The notes under the pieces were generated by a model, which was given only the letters and a program-made list of their open reading frames with translations, did not search any database and was not told the DNA's origin. Shown piece after piece: positions 1-6,497 of a stretch of 8,882 bases of DNA (the stretch's first letter is position 1; the number at the start of each line of letters is the position of its first letter). Both the position numbers and the translations under genes were made by a program. Source of the DNA: an uncultured Erysipelotrichaceae bacterium (GTDB taxonomy: Bacteria; Bacillota_I; Bacilli_A; Erysipelotrichales; Erysipelotrichaceae); the NCBI GenBank assembly GCA_937900565.1, contig CALCFG010000073.1:1-8882 (forward strand), written 5' to 3'.

Positions 1-1271
1 AAACAATTACCTTTAGAAAATTTAGCAATTTGACCATTATCCAACACCAAAATATTATTTGGTGAATAATCCATTTGCGTTGCAATTAACGCATTGGATA
101 CCAATTGGCGGTATTCCCCTTTAACAGGAATGTAATATTTTGGACGCAACAAAGAAATCATCATCTTAAGATCTTCACTGGCAGCATGCATGCTAAACAT
201 ACGTTTGGAATCGACAACAACAACATGATCACTCTCTTTAAATAAGTCATCTTCCATGCGTGCGCCTTCTTTTTCAGTTCCTGGTACCATTGGGGAAGCA
301 ATCACAATAGTATCGTTTGGACTTAAAGTAATAACTGGGTCTTCGTGAATGGCAATTCGATGTACTTTTTTAAATATTGTTGCGCCACTGCCTGCCACAA
401 TAACCAATACATCTTGCATGTCATTATTAAACTCTTCTTGATTAATCATTTTTAGATTACTAAAATCATAGTAACCTAAAGTTTGCATGTAATGCAAAAC
501 ATCACACAAAGCATCATCATAAATAAATACTTTGCGATTAAATTTCTTTGCCAACTCCAACACTTCAATGACACGGAACAAATTTTGGTTATACATCGTT
601 ACAACGATACGTTGTTCTGTATCTTCAAATGAAGGTTCAATTTGTGGTGTTAAGCGATGATTAGGTGAAGCATGACCATTACGCCCACTGCCCACTGACT
701 CTGCCATCAACGCCAATACACCTTGGGAAGAAATTTCGCTTAATACATTAATATCAAAATCAAAACCTTTGCCTCGGCAATCAAAATCAACAATGAACTC
801 ACTCGTATAAACCACATACCCTTGACTTGTTAAAATAGCCAAGCCAAAAGCATCGGCAATGGATTGGGTTACCCCAAACGTTTTGACCTTATGGTTTGCA
901 ATTTTATAAGTTCCATTACGTTTAATAACATGAATATCACGGTCTTTAATACCACATTCATGGAATTTATTTTTTAATATTTGTGCGGTTAATGCACCTG
1001 TGTAAATTGGCACATTAATCAAACGGCATAAATTAGGCAATGCTGCCATGACATCATCATGTCCATGGGTAATAAATATTGCCCTTACTTTATTTGCATT
1101 TTGCACTAAATAACTAAAATCTGGAATGACCATTTCAATCCCTAATTGCGTTGCATTCGGGTATTTTAATCCACATTCAATGACAAATATATCTTGATCA
1201 TCCTCAAGAATGAACATATTTTTACCATCTTCATCCAATCCACCAAGTGCAAAAATTTTTAACTCGCTCAT
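1..1271 (-). CDS. rnj: Ribonuclease J, J2-like paralogue with degenerate active site (partial, 3' end outside window)
   Basis: The visible 423 residues have the RNase J layout: a metallo-beta-lactamase domain with an inserted beta-CASP domain, starting with an ALGG-x4-GKN segment near residues 8-18 and ending just after the PV-x-GEYR segment near residue 384. Family members are about 555 residues, so roughly 130 residues (mainly the C-terminal domain) lie beyond the left edge. RNase J proteins act in the cytoplasm in 5'-3' exonuclease and endonuclease mRNA decay and rRNA maturation. The metal-binding motif II reads HGHDDV (69-74) instead of HGHxDH. Other ligand positions read Q136, E158 and K384 where active enzymes have His, Asp and His; H69, H71, D73 and H362 remain. 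This suits a J2-type subunit with weak or no catalysis that may pair with an active J1 encoded elsewhere. The ATG at 1271 has AAGGAG (1277-1282) upstream, overlapping the miaB stop. Family assignment is firm; loss of activity is an inference. Confidence 0.9.
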   Translation of the reverse strand, partial: MSELKIFALGGLDEDGKNMFILEDDQDIFVIECGLKYPNATQLGIEMVIPDFSYLVQNANKVRAIFITHGHDDVMAALPNLCRLINVPIYTGALTAQILKNKFHECGIKDRDIHVIKRNGTYKIANHKVKTFGVTQSIADAFGLAILTSQGYVVYTSEFIVDFDCRGKGFDFDINVLSEISSQGVLALMAESVGSGRNGHASPNHRLTPQIEPSFEDTEQRIVVTMYNQNLFRVIEVLELAKKFNRKVFIYDDALCDVLHYMQTLGYYDFSNLKMINQEEFNNDMQDVLVIVAGSGATIFKKVHRIAIHEDPVITLSPNDTIVIASPMVPGTEKEGARMEDDLFKESDHVVVVDSKRMFSMHAASEDLKMMISLLRPKYYIPVKGEYRQLVSNALIATQMDYSPNNILVLDNGQIAKFSKGNC

Positions 1272-1276
1272 ATATT

Positions 1277-1282
1277 CTCCTT
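1277..1282 (-). promoter_or_regulatory. Ribosome binding site of rnj overlapping the miaB stop codon
   Basis: AAGGAG on the minus strand lies 5 bases before the rnj ATG. Its first two bases are the last two of the miaB TAA stop (1281-1283). Ribosomes finishing miaB therefore sit on the rnj initiation region, which suggests co-transcription and possibly translational coupling. Confidence 0.75.
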
Positions 1283-2720
1283 ATTCAACAAGTTCTCCGT
1301 CTAACGAATACGATTTAACTTGTGTTATTCTAACACGAACAATGTCCCCTGGCTTTACATTTTTTCCAGTAAAGTTTACTAATTTGTTATGTCGTGTATA
1401 ACCGGCATAAACCGAATCGTTTTTCTTTGAAAAACCATCCACAAGTACTTCAACAATCTTATCTGCATACTTTTCATTATTCATGCGTGAATAATGCGTA
1501 ATGCGTTGATTTAACCGTTGCAAACGTTCTTGTTTTTCTTTTAATGGGACATTATCCTCCATACGTGCTGCAGGGGTTCCTTCCCGAGGCGAAAAAACAA
1601 AGGTATAGGCTAAGTCATATTGACAAATATCCACCAAGGAAAGTGTATCTTGGAATTGTTCTTCAGTTTCGTTTGGAAAACCAACGATGATATCCGTTGA
1701 GAATGTTACATCCGGAATTTTTGTTTTAATTTGTTCCACTAACGATAAGTAATGTTCCCGCGTATACCGTCTACCCATTAATTTTAACACATCTGAGTTT
1801 CCAGATTGTACAGGTAAATGAATTGCAGGCATAATGTTGTCATATTTTGCAATAACGTCTATCATTTCACTCTCAAAATCCCATGGATGTGAGGTTTGGA
1901 AACGAATTCGGTCAATATTTGTTAATGCAACTTGTTCCAATAGTTTCGCAAATGTTTCCCCATGATCTAAATCTTTACCATATGCATTAACATTTTGCCC
2001 CACTAAGGTAATTTCTTTGTACCCTTGTTTTACCAATTCTTTGCATTCATTTAATATATCTTCCATTCGCCGAGATCTTTGCTTACCACGTGTATAAGGA
2101 ACAATACAATACGTACAGAATTTATCACAACCATGCATGATATTTACATAGGCTTTAAATTTACCGTTTCTTACACTTGGTAAATTTTCAATGACACAGC
2201 CTTGATTGCTTAAAACTTCCACTGTTTTTTCTTTATTTAAATAGGCATTGGCCAATAAATAAGGTAAACGATGAATATTGTGGGTACCGAAAACCAAATC
2301 AACTTGTGGATATTTTTTCAGTATCAAATCCACGCTTACTTCTTCTTGTGCCATGCACCCGCACACTCCAAAAACAAGTTCATCACTAGTGCGTTTCAAT
2401 TGTTTTAATGCACCCAATTGACCAAATACTTTATCTTCGGCATTTTGACGAATGGCGCATGTATTTAATAAAATCAATGATGCATCCAATTCACTTTGTG
2501 CCGGGCTAAATCCCATCATTTGCAAAATGCCCGCAATGATTTCACTATCCCGTTCATTTGCTGCACAGCCATATGTTTTAATAAAATAAGATCTTCCTTG
2601 GCCTAAATCTTTTGCAATATCAGGAATGATGTATTCATCCAAAATAAATTCGGGTTTATCTTTAGTTCTTTTTTGAGCTTCTTTTAAGCTTGGCAATATA
2701 TATTTATTCTTTTTATTCAT
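1281..2720 (-). CDS. miaB: tRNA-2-methylthio-N6-dimethylallyladenosine synthase MiaB
   Basis: MiaB is a radical-SAM methylthiotransferase that turns i6A37 into ms2i6A37 in tRNAs reading UNN codons. The 479 residues carry the family's three parts. The N-terminal UPF0004 domain supplies the auxiliary cluster cysteines (C52 in TYGC, C88 in NTCAIR, C122 in CGCMAQ). The radical SAM core has C198-x3-C202-x2-C205 (CDKFCTYC). A C-terminal TRAM RNA-binding region covers about 410-479. Length fits Bacillota MiaB proteins with an N-terminal extension. One oddity is that the usual CQMN after TYG reads CAAN here. The ATG at 2720 has no recognisable Shine-Dalgarno sequence; an in-frame stop at 2730-2732 and no other ATG nearby make it the likely start. 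It heads a probable miaB-rnj transcript and is divergent from the gene at 2821. Confidence 0.95.
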   Translation of the reverse strand: MNKKNKYILPSLKEAQKRTKDKPEFILDEYIIPDIAKDLGQGRSYFIKTYGCAANERDSEIIAGILQMMGFSPAQSELDASLILLNTCAIRQNAEDKVFGQLGALKQLKRTSDELVFGVCGCMAQEEVSVDLILKKYPQVDLVFGTHNIHRLPYLLANAYLNKEKTVEVLSNQGCVIENLPSVRNGKFKAYVNIMHGCDKFCTYCIVPYTRGKQRSRRMEDILNECKELVKQGYKEITLVGQNVNAYGKDLDHGETFAKLLEQVALTNIDRIRFQTSHPWDFESEMIDVIAKYDNIMPAIHLPVQSGNSDVLKLMGRRYTREHYLSLVEQIKTKIPDVTFSTDIIVGFPNETEEQFQDTLSLVDICQYDLAYTFVFSPREGTPAARMEDNVPLKEKQERLQRLNQRITHYSRMNNEKYADKIVEVLVDGFSKKNDSVYAGYTRHNKLVNFTGKNVKPGDIVRVRITQVKSYSLDGELVE

Positions 2721-2726
2721 AATAAT

Positions 2727-2735
2727 ATTTTAGCA
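2727..2735 (-). promoter_or_regulatory. Extended -10 promoter for miaB, predicting a leaderless transcript
   Basis: The minus strand reads TGCTAAAAT here: a TAAAAT -10 element (2727-2732) preceded by the TGn extended -10 motif. Exactly six bases separate it from the miaB ATG, so the expected start of transcription is the A of the ATG itself. No good -35 hexamer is seen at the matching distance, which is usual for extended -10 promoters. The missing ribosome binding site for miaB agrees with a leaderless message. The motif is read from sequence; promoter activity is inferred. Confidence 0.45.
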
Positions 2736-2757
2736 AGAAATCCGATGATTAAAATAG

Positions 2758-2786
2758 TTCTTTCTTTCACGAAATTCGTTTAAAAT
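2758..2786 (+). promoter_or_regulatory. Candidate promoter of the C_GCAxxG_C_C gene
   Basis: TAAAAT at 2781-2786 is a plausible -10 element. A weak TTCTTT at 2758-2763 sits 17 bases upstream in the -35 position. A start near 2793 would give a leader of about 28 bases that contains the AGAAGG ribosome binding site. The -35 match is poor, so the call rests mainly on the -10 hexamer and the distance to the gene. Confidence 0.3.
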
Positions 2787-2809
2787 TAGTTTCATAAACA
2801 AAGAAAGAA
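2758..2809. repeat. 10-bp perfect inverted repeat in the divergent promoter region
   Basis: TTCTTTCTTT at 2758-2767 is the exact reverse complement of AAAGAAAGAA at 2800-2809, with 32 bases between them. The right arm runs into the ribosome binding site of the plus-strand gene (AGAAGG, 2806-2811). Between the arms is a smaller near-palindrome, ACGAA-A-TTCGT (2769-2779), just upstream of a TAAAAT -10 candidate. The arms could be paired regulator sites or an RNA stem over the ribosome binding site, or chance given the simple purine/pyrimidine composition. Confidence 0.5.
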
Positions 2810-2820
2810 GGAATTATTTT

Positions 2821-3234
2821 ATGACACATGCAGAAAAAGCAAATTATTACCATTCCATGTGCGGGTATAACTGTGCACAGGCAGTTGTAATTGCATTTAA
2901 TGATATCTTAAATATTGACCCTACCCTATTGCTTAAATTATGTGAAGGATTTGGATTAGGTGGAGGCACCATGAATGGCATTTGTGGAGCGGTTAATGGA
3001 GGAATGATGGTTATTGCTTACTTGACATCAGATGGTAATGTCGAAGAAGGTCCAAAAACAAAAGGCATGACGTATCGTCATGTTAAAGCTTATCAAAATA
3101 TGTTTTTAGAAAAAACCAATGCTTTAATTTGTCGTCAGTTAAAAGATCCTAAAAGTTCAACATATACACCATGCACAAGTTGCATAGACTATGCATGCGA
3201 TGCACTTGATCAATACCTTAAGGAACTGCTGTAA
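2821..3234 (+). CDS. C_GCAxxG_C_C family cysteine-rich protein
   Basis: This is a 137-residue soluble protein with eight cysteines: C14, C18, C41, C55, C104, C118, C121 and C126. The segments YNCAQA (16-21), CEGFGLGGG (41-49) and CGAVNGG (55-61) match the C_GCAxxG_C_C family (Pfam PF09719), which is widespread in anaerobes and suspected to have a redox or metal-binding role. The exact biochemical function of the family is not established, so none is assigned. The length is typical and all family cysteines appear present. The ATG at 2821 is preceded by AGAAGG with 9 bases of spacing. It is transcribed alone, divergently from miaB. Its last 17 bases overlap, tail to tail, the small membrane-protein ORF on the other strand. 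No terminator directly follows it; the nearest hairpin is at 3479-3506. Confidence 0.85.
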   Translation: MTHAEKANYYHSMCGYNCAQAVVIAFNDILNIDPTLLLKLCEGFGLGGGTMNGICGAVNGGMMVIAYLTSDGNVEEGPKTKGMTYRHVKAYQNMFLEKTNALICRQLKDPKSSTYTPCTSCIDYACDALDQYLKELL

Positions 3235-3400
3235 TATAAACGTTATCAAATTGGGTCGTCGTGTATGCACTAATGTTATCAGGTTGATTAAATAAGCTCA
3301 TACGTGCATAATTACCACGCAAAGATATGGTTGCAATCAATACCCCCATCAATATAACTATCATCAAAAAACCAATCAAAAATCGCCAAATTCTACTCAT
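3218..3400 (-). CDS. Small single-span membrane protein, function unknown
   Basis: The 60-residue product has a short basic N-terminus (MSRIWR), one strong hydrophobic segment at about residues 7-26, and a polar 33-residue tail. It could be an anchored small membrane protein or carry an uncleaved signal segment; no lipobox cysteine is present. I recognise no family. A weak ribosome binding site (TAGGT, 6-7 bases before the ATG) lies next to a small hairpin-forming sequence, CTATC-TAAAG-GATAG (3409-3423 on the plus strand). The gene lies just downstream of the gpsA terminator, so it needs its own promoter or read-through; no convincing promoter was found in 3401-3478. Its 3' end overlaps the convergent gene by 17 bases. 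The hydrophobic pattern and orientation favour a real gene, but its short length leaves doubt. Confidence 0.5.
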   Translation of the reverse strand: MSRIWRFLIGFLMIVILMGVLIATISLRGNYARMSLFNQPDNISAYTTTQFDNVYITAVP

Positions 3401-3478
3401 ATTTTTACCTATCTAAAGGATAGATGAACATTGTCGATATATTATGTTAAATTCATAAAAATATTACTATTTTTTAGA

Positions 3479-3506
3479 AAAAGAAGAAGCTTCTGCTTCT
3501 TCTTTT
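3479..3506 (-). terminator. Rho-independent terminator of the gpsA operon, possibly bidirectional
   Basis: A perfect 12-bp stem (3479-3490 pairing with 3495-3506) encloses a 4-base loop, beginning 12 bases after the gpsA stop codon. On the minus strand the downstream arm ends in a run of five T residues and then CTAAAA. On the plus strand it ends in TTTT followed by AAAATTTT, so it could also stop transcripts arriving from the plus-strand gene at 2821. Confidence 0.8.
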
Positions 3507-3518
3507 AAAATTTTATAA

Positions 3519-4511
3519 TTAAATTTCACTTTTTAATGAACGACTCATCAATGCATTAATGGCGTCGCTTGGTTTTACCCCTTCATAAAGAACAGCATAT
3601 ACTTGGTCACAGATTGGCATGGAAATACCTTTTTGTTTAGCTTCTTCATGTACAACTTTAACAGCTTTTGCCCCTTCAACGGTTTTCGTATTAGTTTGTA
3701 AAAATTCTTCGGCACTATTAGCTTTACCAATTTGATAACCAGCAGAATAATTTCGAGAATTTGAGGAAGTGCAGGTAACAATTAAATCCCCAATACCAGT
3801 TAGTCCAAAATAAGTATCTGGATTTCCACCAAGAGCTACGCCATATCGCCGCATTTCCACCAAACCACGTGTCATTAACGCAGCTCTGGCATTATCGCCT
3901 TGACCAAGTCCAGAACAAATACCAGAAGCAATAGCTAAAATATTTTTAATGGCCACGCCAGCTTCTGAACCAATGACATCAGTTGATGTATACACACGGA
4001 AATAGTCATTAGAAAATAAGTGTTGAACCTTAATTGCCTCTTGTACATCTTCACACACAGCTGCCACACTGGTTAATAAACGCTTAGCAACTTCAATGGC
4101 TAAACTCGGCCCAACCAACGAAACAACATTTTGACAATATTGACCACCTAGTTTTTCAATTAGTACACTTAATCGATCGTGAGAAATAGGATCAAACCCT
4201 TTCGCAACATTAATAAATGTTACTTTATGATTTAATACCGCCATGACCTGTTCCATAACTGGGCGAATTGCTCCCGTAGGTACAGCCAATAAGACCAATT
4301 CAACGTTATTAACTTGATTTAAATCATAAACTGGAATAATCGCCTCATTAAAAACTAAATCATTAAAATAAGTAGGATTGGTATGAGTTGATCCCAATGC
4401 ATTCAATGTTTCTTTTTTAATATCCCAAATGCCAACCTCCACATGATTATCGGCCAATACTTGTGCCAATGCAGTGCCCCAAGCACCAGCTCCCAAAACT
4501 AATACTTTCAC
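3519..4511 (-). CDS. gpsA: Glycerol-3-phosphate dehydrogenase [NAD(P)+]
   Basis: GpsA reduces dihydroxyacetone phosphate to sn-glycerol 3-phosphate, the backbone for membrane phospholipids, in the cytoplasm. The 330 residues match the usual length. The Rossmann motif GAGAWGTALA is at 7-16, NVAKG with K104 at 101-105, the second lysine-containing segment GVAIKN with K189 at 185-190, GLGQGDNARAAL at 201-212, and the C-terminal TGIGDLIVTC with SRN at 238-254. The start is GTG at 4511 and overlaps the last base of the der TAG stop. AAGAAGG inside the end of der gives a good ribosome binding site 7 bases upstream, so the GTG call is well supported. It is the last gene of the cmk-der-gpsA run and is followed by a strong hairpin. 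The GPS motif reads GPSLAIEV rather than the commoner GPSHAEEV. Confidence 0.96.
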   Translation of the reverse strand: MKVLVLGAGAWGTALAQVLADNHVEVGIWDIKKETLNALGSTHTNPTYFNDLVFNEAIIPVYDLNQVNNVELVLLAVPTGAIRPVMEQVMAVLNHKVTFINVAKGFDPISHDRLSVLIEKLGGQYCQNVVSLVGPSLAIEVAKRLLTSVAAVCEDVQEAIKVQHLFSNDYFRVYTSTDVIGSEAGVAIKNILAIASGICSGLGQGDNARAALMTRGLVEMRRYGVALGGNPDTYFGLTGIGDLIVTCTSSNSRNYSAGYQIGKANSAEEFLQTNTKTVEGAKAVKVVHEEAKQKGISMPICDQVYAVLYEGVKPSDAINALMSRSLKSEI

Positions 4512-5821
4512 TAAGATACCTTCTTTCTAGCAATGATTCGAATCGGTGTGCCTTCAAATCCAAACGCTTCACGCAAACGATTTTCAATGTAACGTTGATA
4601 GGAAAAATGCATTAATTCATCATCATTGACACTTAATACAAATGTTGGAGGAACGACCGAGACTTGCGTAGCGTAATAGATTTTTAGCCGTTTGCCATTA
4701 TGTGTTGGAGCTGGAGTGATTAATTGCGCATCTTGTATAACTTCATTTAGTACATTAGTTGCAATACGTAATTGTGAATTCATTGCTACTTGTTGAACAA
4801 GTGGTAAAATCTCATTAACACGTTGTTTAGTTTGTGCAGAAACAAACAGTATTGGCGCGTAATCTAAATATAGGAATTGATCTTTAATTGTTTGCTTTAC
4901 TTTATCCATCGTAGATTGATCTTTTTCAACCGTATCCCATTTATTATAAATAATTACAATTGGCTTCCCAGCTTCATGGGCATAACCAGCCACATGTTTA
5001 TCTTGCTCACGAATTCCGGTTGATCCATCCAATACAAAACACACTACATCGCTACGTTCAATAGCAGAAAGCGAACGTAAAACTGAATATTTTTCAATAT
5101 TTTCGTAAACTTTACCGCGTTTTCGTATTCCTGCAGTATCAATAATAACATAATCTGTACCGTCTTTTACCAACGGTGTATCAATCGCATCCCGAGTTGT
5201 TCCTTCGATATCGGAAACGATTACACGATTTTCATTTAATAAAGCATTAACTAATGATGATTTGCCTACATTAGGTCGGCCAATAAAGCTAAATGAAATA
5301 CTTCCTGGATAATCGTGCATTCTTTTATCAGGAAAATTAGCAACAATTTCATCCAATAGATCCCCAATACCAATTCCATGCAATGAACTTATACCAAAAG
5401 GTTGACCTAATCCGCATTGATAAAAATCATAAATACTATCCATCTTACTGCCATCATCAATAAAATTTACAGCTAAAATAGTTTTCTTTTTACTACGACG
5501 TAACATCTTCGCAATCATCATGTCATCACTTGTAACGCCAATTTTTCCATTTGCCACCATAACAATAACATCCGCTTCTTCAATGGCAATATCCACTTGG
5601 GCTTGAATTTCCTTAGCAAATGGTTGATCTGCCAATTGAATTCCTCCTGTGTCAATCACACGAAAATCTTTCGTTAACCAATTGGCTTTTCCATAAATAC
5701 GGTCACGCGTAACACCCGCAGTATCATCAATAATAGATTGACGCATGCCTAAAAGCCGATTGAATAATGTTGATTTCCCTACATTTGGTTGTCCTACAAT
5801 GGCCACAACTCCACTAATCAT
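4511..5821 (-). CDS. der: Ribosome biogenesis GTPase Der (EngA)
   Basis: Der has two tandem GTPase domains and a C-terminal KH-like domain and acts in 50S subunit assembly. From the ATG at 5821 the protein is 436 residues, the normal size. Domain 1 has a P-loop at 10-18 (GQPNVGKST), DTAGVTRD at 33-40, DTGG at 57-60, and G4 as NFID at 119-122 instead of the usual NKxD. Domain 2 has a P-loop at 181-189 (GRPNVGKSS), DTAGIRKRG at 228-236, NKWD at 293-296 and SAQ at 328-330. The KH-like region fills about 355-436. I chose ATG at 5821 over an in-frame TTG at 5827 because AGGAGG lies 8 bases before the ATG but only 2 before the TTG. The gene overlaps the end of cmk by 8 bases and the gpsA start by one base, pointing to coupled expression. 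Confidence 0.96.
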   Translation of the reverse strand: MISGVVAIVGQPNVGKSTLFNRLLGMRQSIIDDTAGVTRDRIYGKANWLTKDFRVIDTGGIQLADQPFAKEIQAQVDIAIEEADVIVMVANGKIGVTSDDMMIAKMLRRSKKKTILAVNFIDDGSKMDSIYDFYQCGLGQPFGISSLHGIGIGDLLDEIVANFPDKRMHDYPGSISFSFIGRPNVGKSSLVNALLNENRVIVSDIEGTTRDAIDTPLVKDGTDYVIIDTAGIRKRGKVYENIEKYSVLRSLSAIERSDVVCFVLDGSTGIREQDKHVAGYAHEAGKPIVIIYNKWDTVEKDQSTMDKVKQTIKDQFLYLDYAPILFVSAQTKQRVNEILPLVQQVAMNSQLRIATNVLNEVIQDAQLITPAPTHNGKRLKIYYATQVSVVPPTFVLSVNDDELMHFSYQRYIENRLREAFGFEGTPIRIIARKKVS

Positions 5822-6497
5822 GTTCAATCCCTCCTTTACCCATAGTTTCTTCGATTACTTTAATCATTTCATTTACTGTTTGTTCAAATGTTAAACTCGA
5901 AGAATTTAAATAATATGCACTGTCCAAACGAATCAATGGCGAATTCTTACGGTTCATATCTTGCATATCGCGTTGTTTGATATCATTTTCTATATTAGCT
6001 AAATCGCAAGCAATGCCTTTTTCTTGATTTTGTAAGTAACGACGTTTAGCTCTTACACCCACACTGGCATCCAAATAAATTTTTACTTGGGCATTAGGTA
6101 ATACAACACTACCAATATCACGTCCATCCATTATGCAGTGACATACTTTTACCATATCGCGTTGTGCTTTAACACAATATTGACGTACACCTGCTAATTT
6201 TGCAACACAAGATGCACCATAAGATACTTCTTCGCTTCGAATAAATGACTCCACGCATTCTCCATTAATGCAAATTGCATTATCGTCATTAAACGATAAA
6301 TGAAAATTATTTAATTGTTCTAAAATGGCGCACTCATCAGCTAAATTAATGTTATGTTGAATCATCCAATACCCAATCGCACGATACATCGCACCAGTAT
6401 CAATATACGTATAATTAAGTCGTTTTGCTACCGCCTTGCAGACACTACTTTTCCCAGCCCCACTGGGGCCATCCACCGCAACCGCAATCCAATTCAT
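5814..6497 (-). CDS. cmk: Cytidylate kinase
   Basis: Cmk phosphorylates CMP and dCMP with ATP, supplying pyrimidine nucleotides and recycling CMP released by lipid and RNA metabolism. The 227-residue length fits the bacterial type I enzyme. Visible motifs are the P-loop GPSGAGKSS (10-18), DTGAMYRA (33-40) in the CMP site, DGRDIG (124-129), and the lid region RDMQDMNRKNSPL (176-188), whose arginines, aspartates and SPL match the family. The segment after SPL reads LDSAYYLNSSSLT where many relatives have a DA...IDT sequence, a small divergence. It contains nine cysteines, more than usual. The ATG at 6497 overlaps the preceding TAA stop (TAATG), with GAGG 9 bases upstream. In many Bacillota cmk neighbours der, as here. 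Confidence 0.95.
   Translation of the reverse strand: MNWIAVAVDGPSGAGKSSVCKAVAKRLNYTYIDTGAMYRAIGYWMIQHNINLADECAILEQLNNFHLSFNDDNAICINGECVESFIRSEEVSYGASCVAKLAGVRQYCVKAQRDMVKVCHCIMDGRDIGSVVLPNAQVKIYLDASVGVRAKRRYLQNQEKGIACDLANIENDIKQRDMQDMNRKNSPLIRLDSAYYLNSSSLTFEQTVNEMIKVIEETMGKGGIEHD
5830..5835 (-). promoter_or_regulatory. Ribosome binding site deciding the der start
   Basis: AGGAGG on the minus strand lies inside the last codons of cmk, 8 bases before the ATG at 5821. The alternative TTG at 5827 would be only 2 bases away, too close for initiation, so the shorter 436-residue Der is preferred. Confidence 0.75.

Noticed and set aside
1210..1401. 63-residue plus-strand reading frame
   Set aside because: It lies antisense across the rnj start and the miaB end, has no ribosome binding site and a Ser/Pro-rich composition typical of a shadow frame.
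3575..3781. 68-residue minus-strand reading frame
   Set aside because: It lies wholly inside gpsA in another frame; gpsA has full family motifs across this stretch.
5822..5827. TTG start at 5827 for der, adding two residues
   Set aside because: Only 2 bases separate it from AGGAGG; the ATG at 5821 has proper spacing and matches the usual Der N-terminus.
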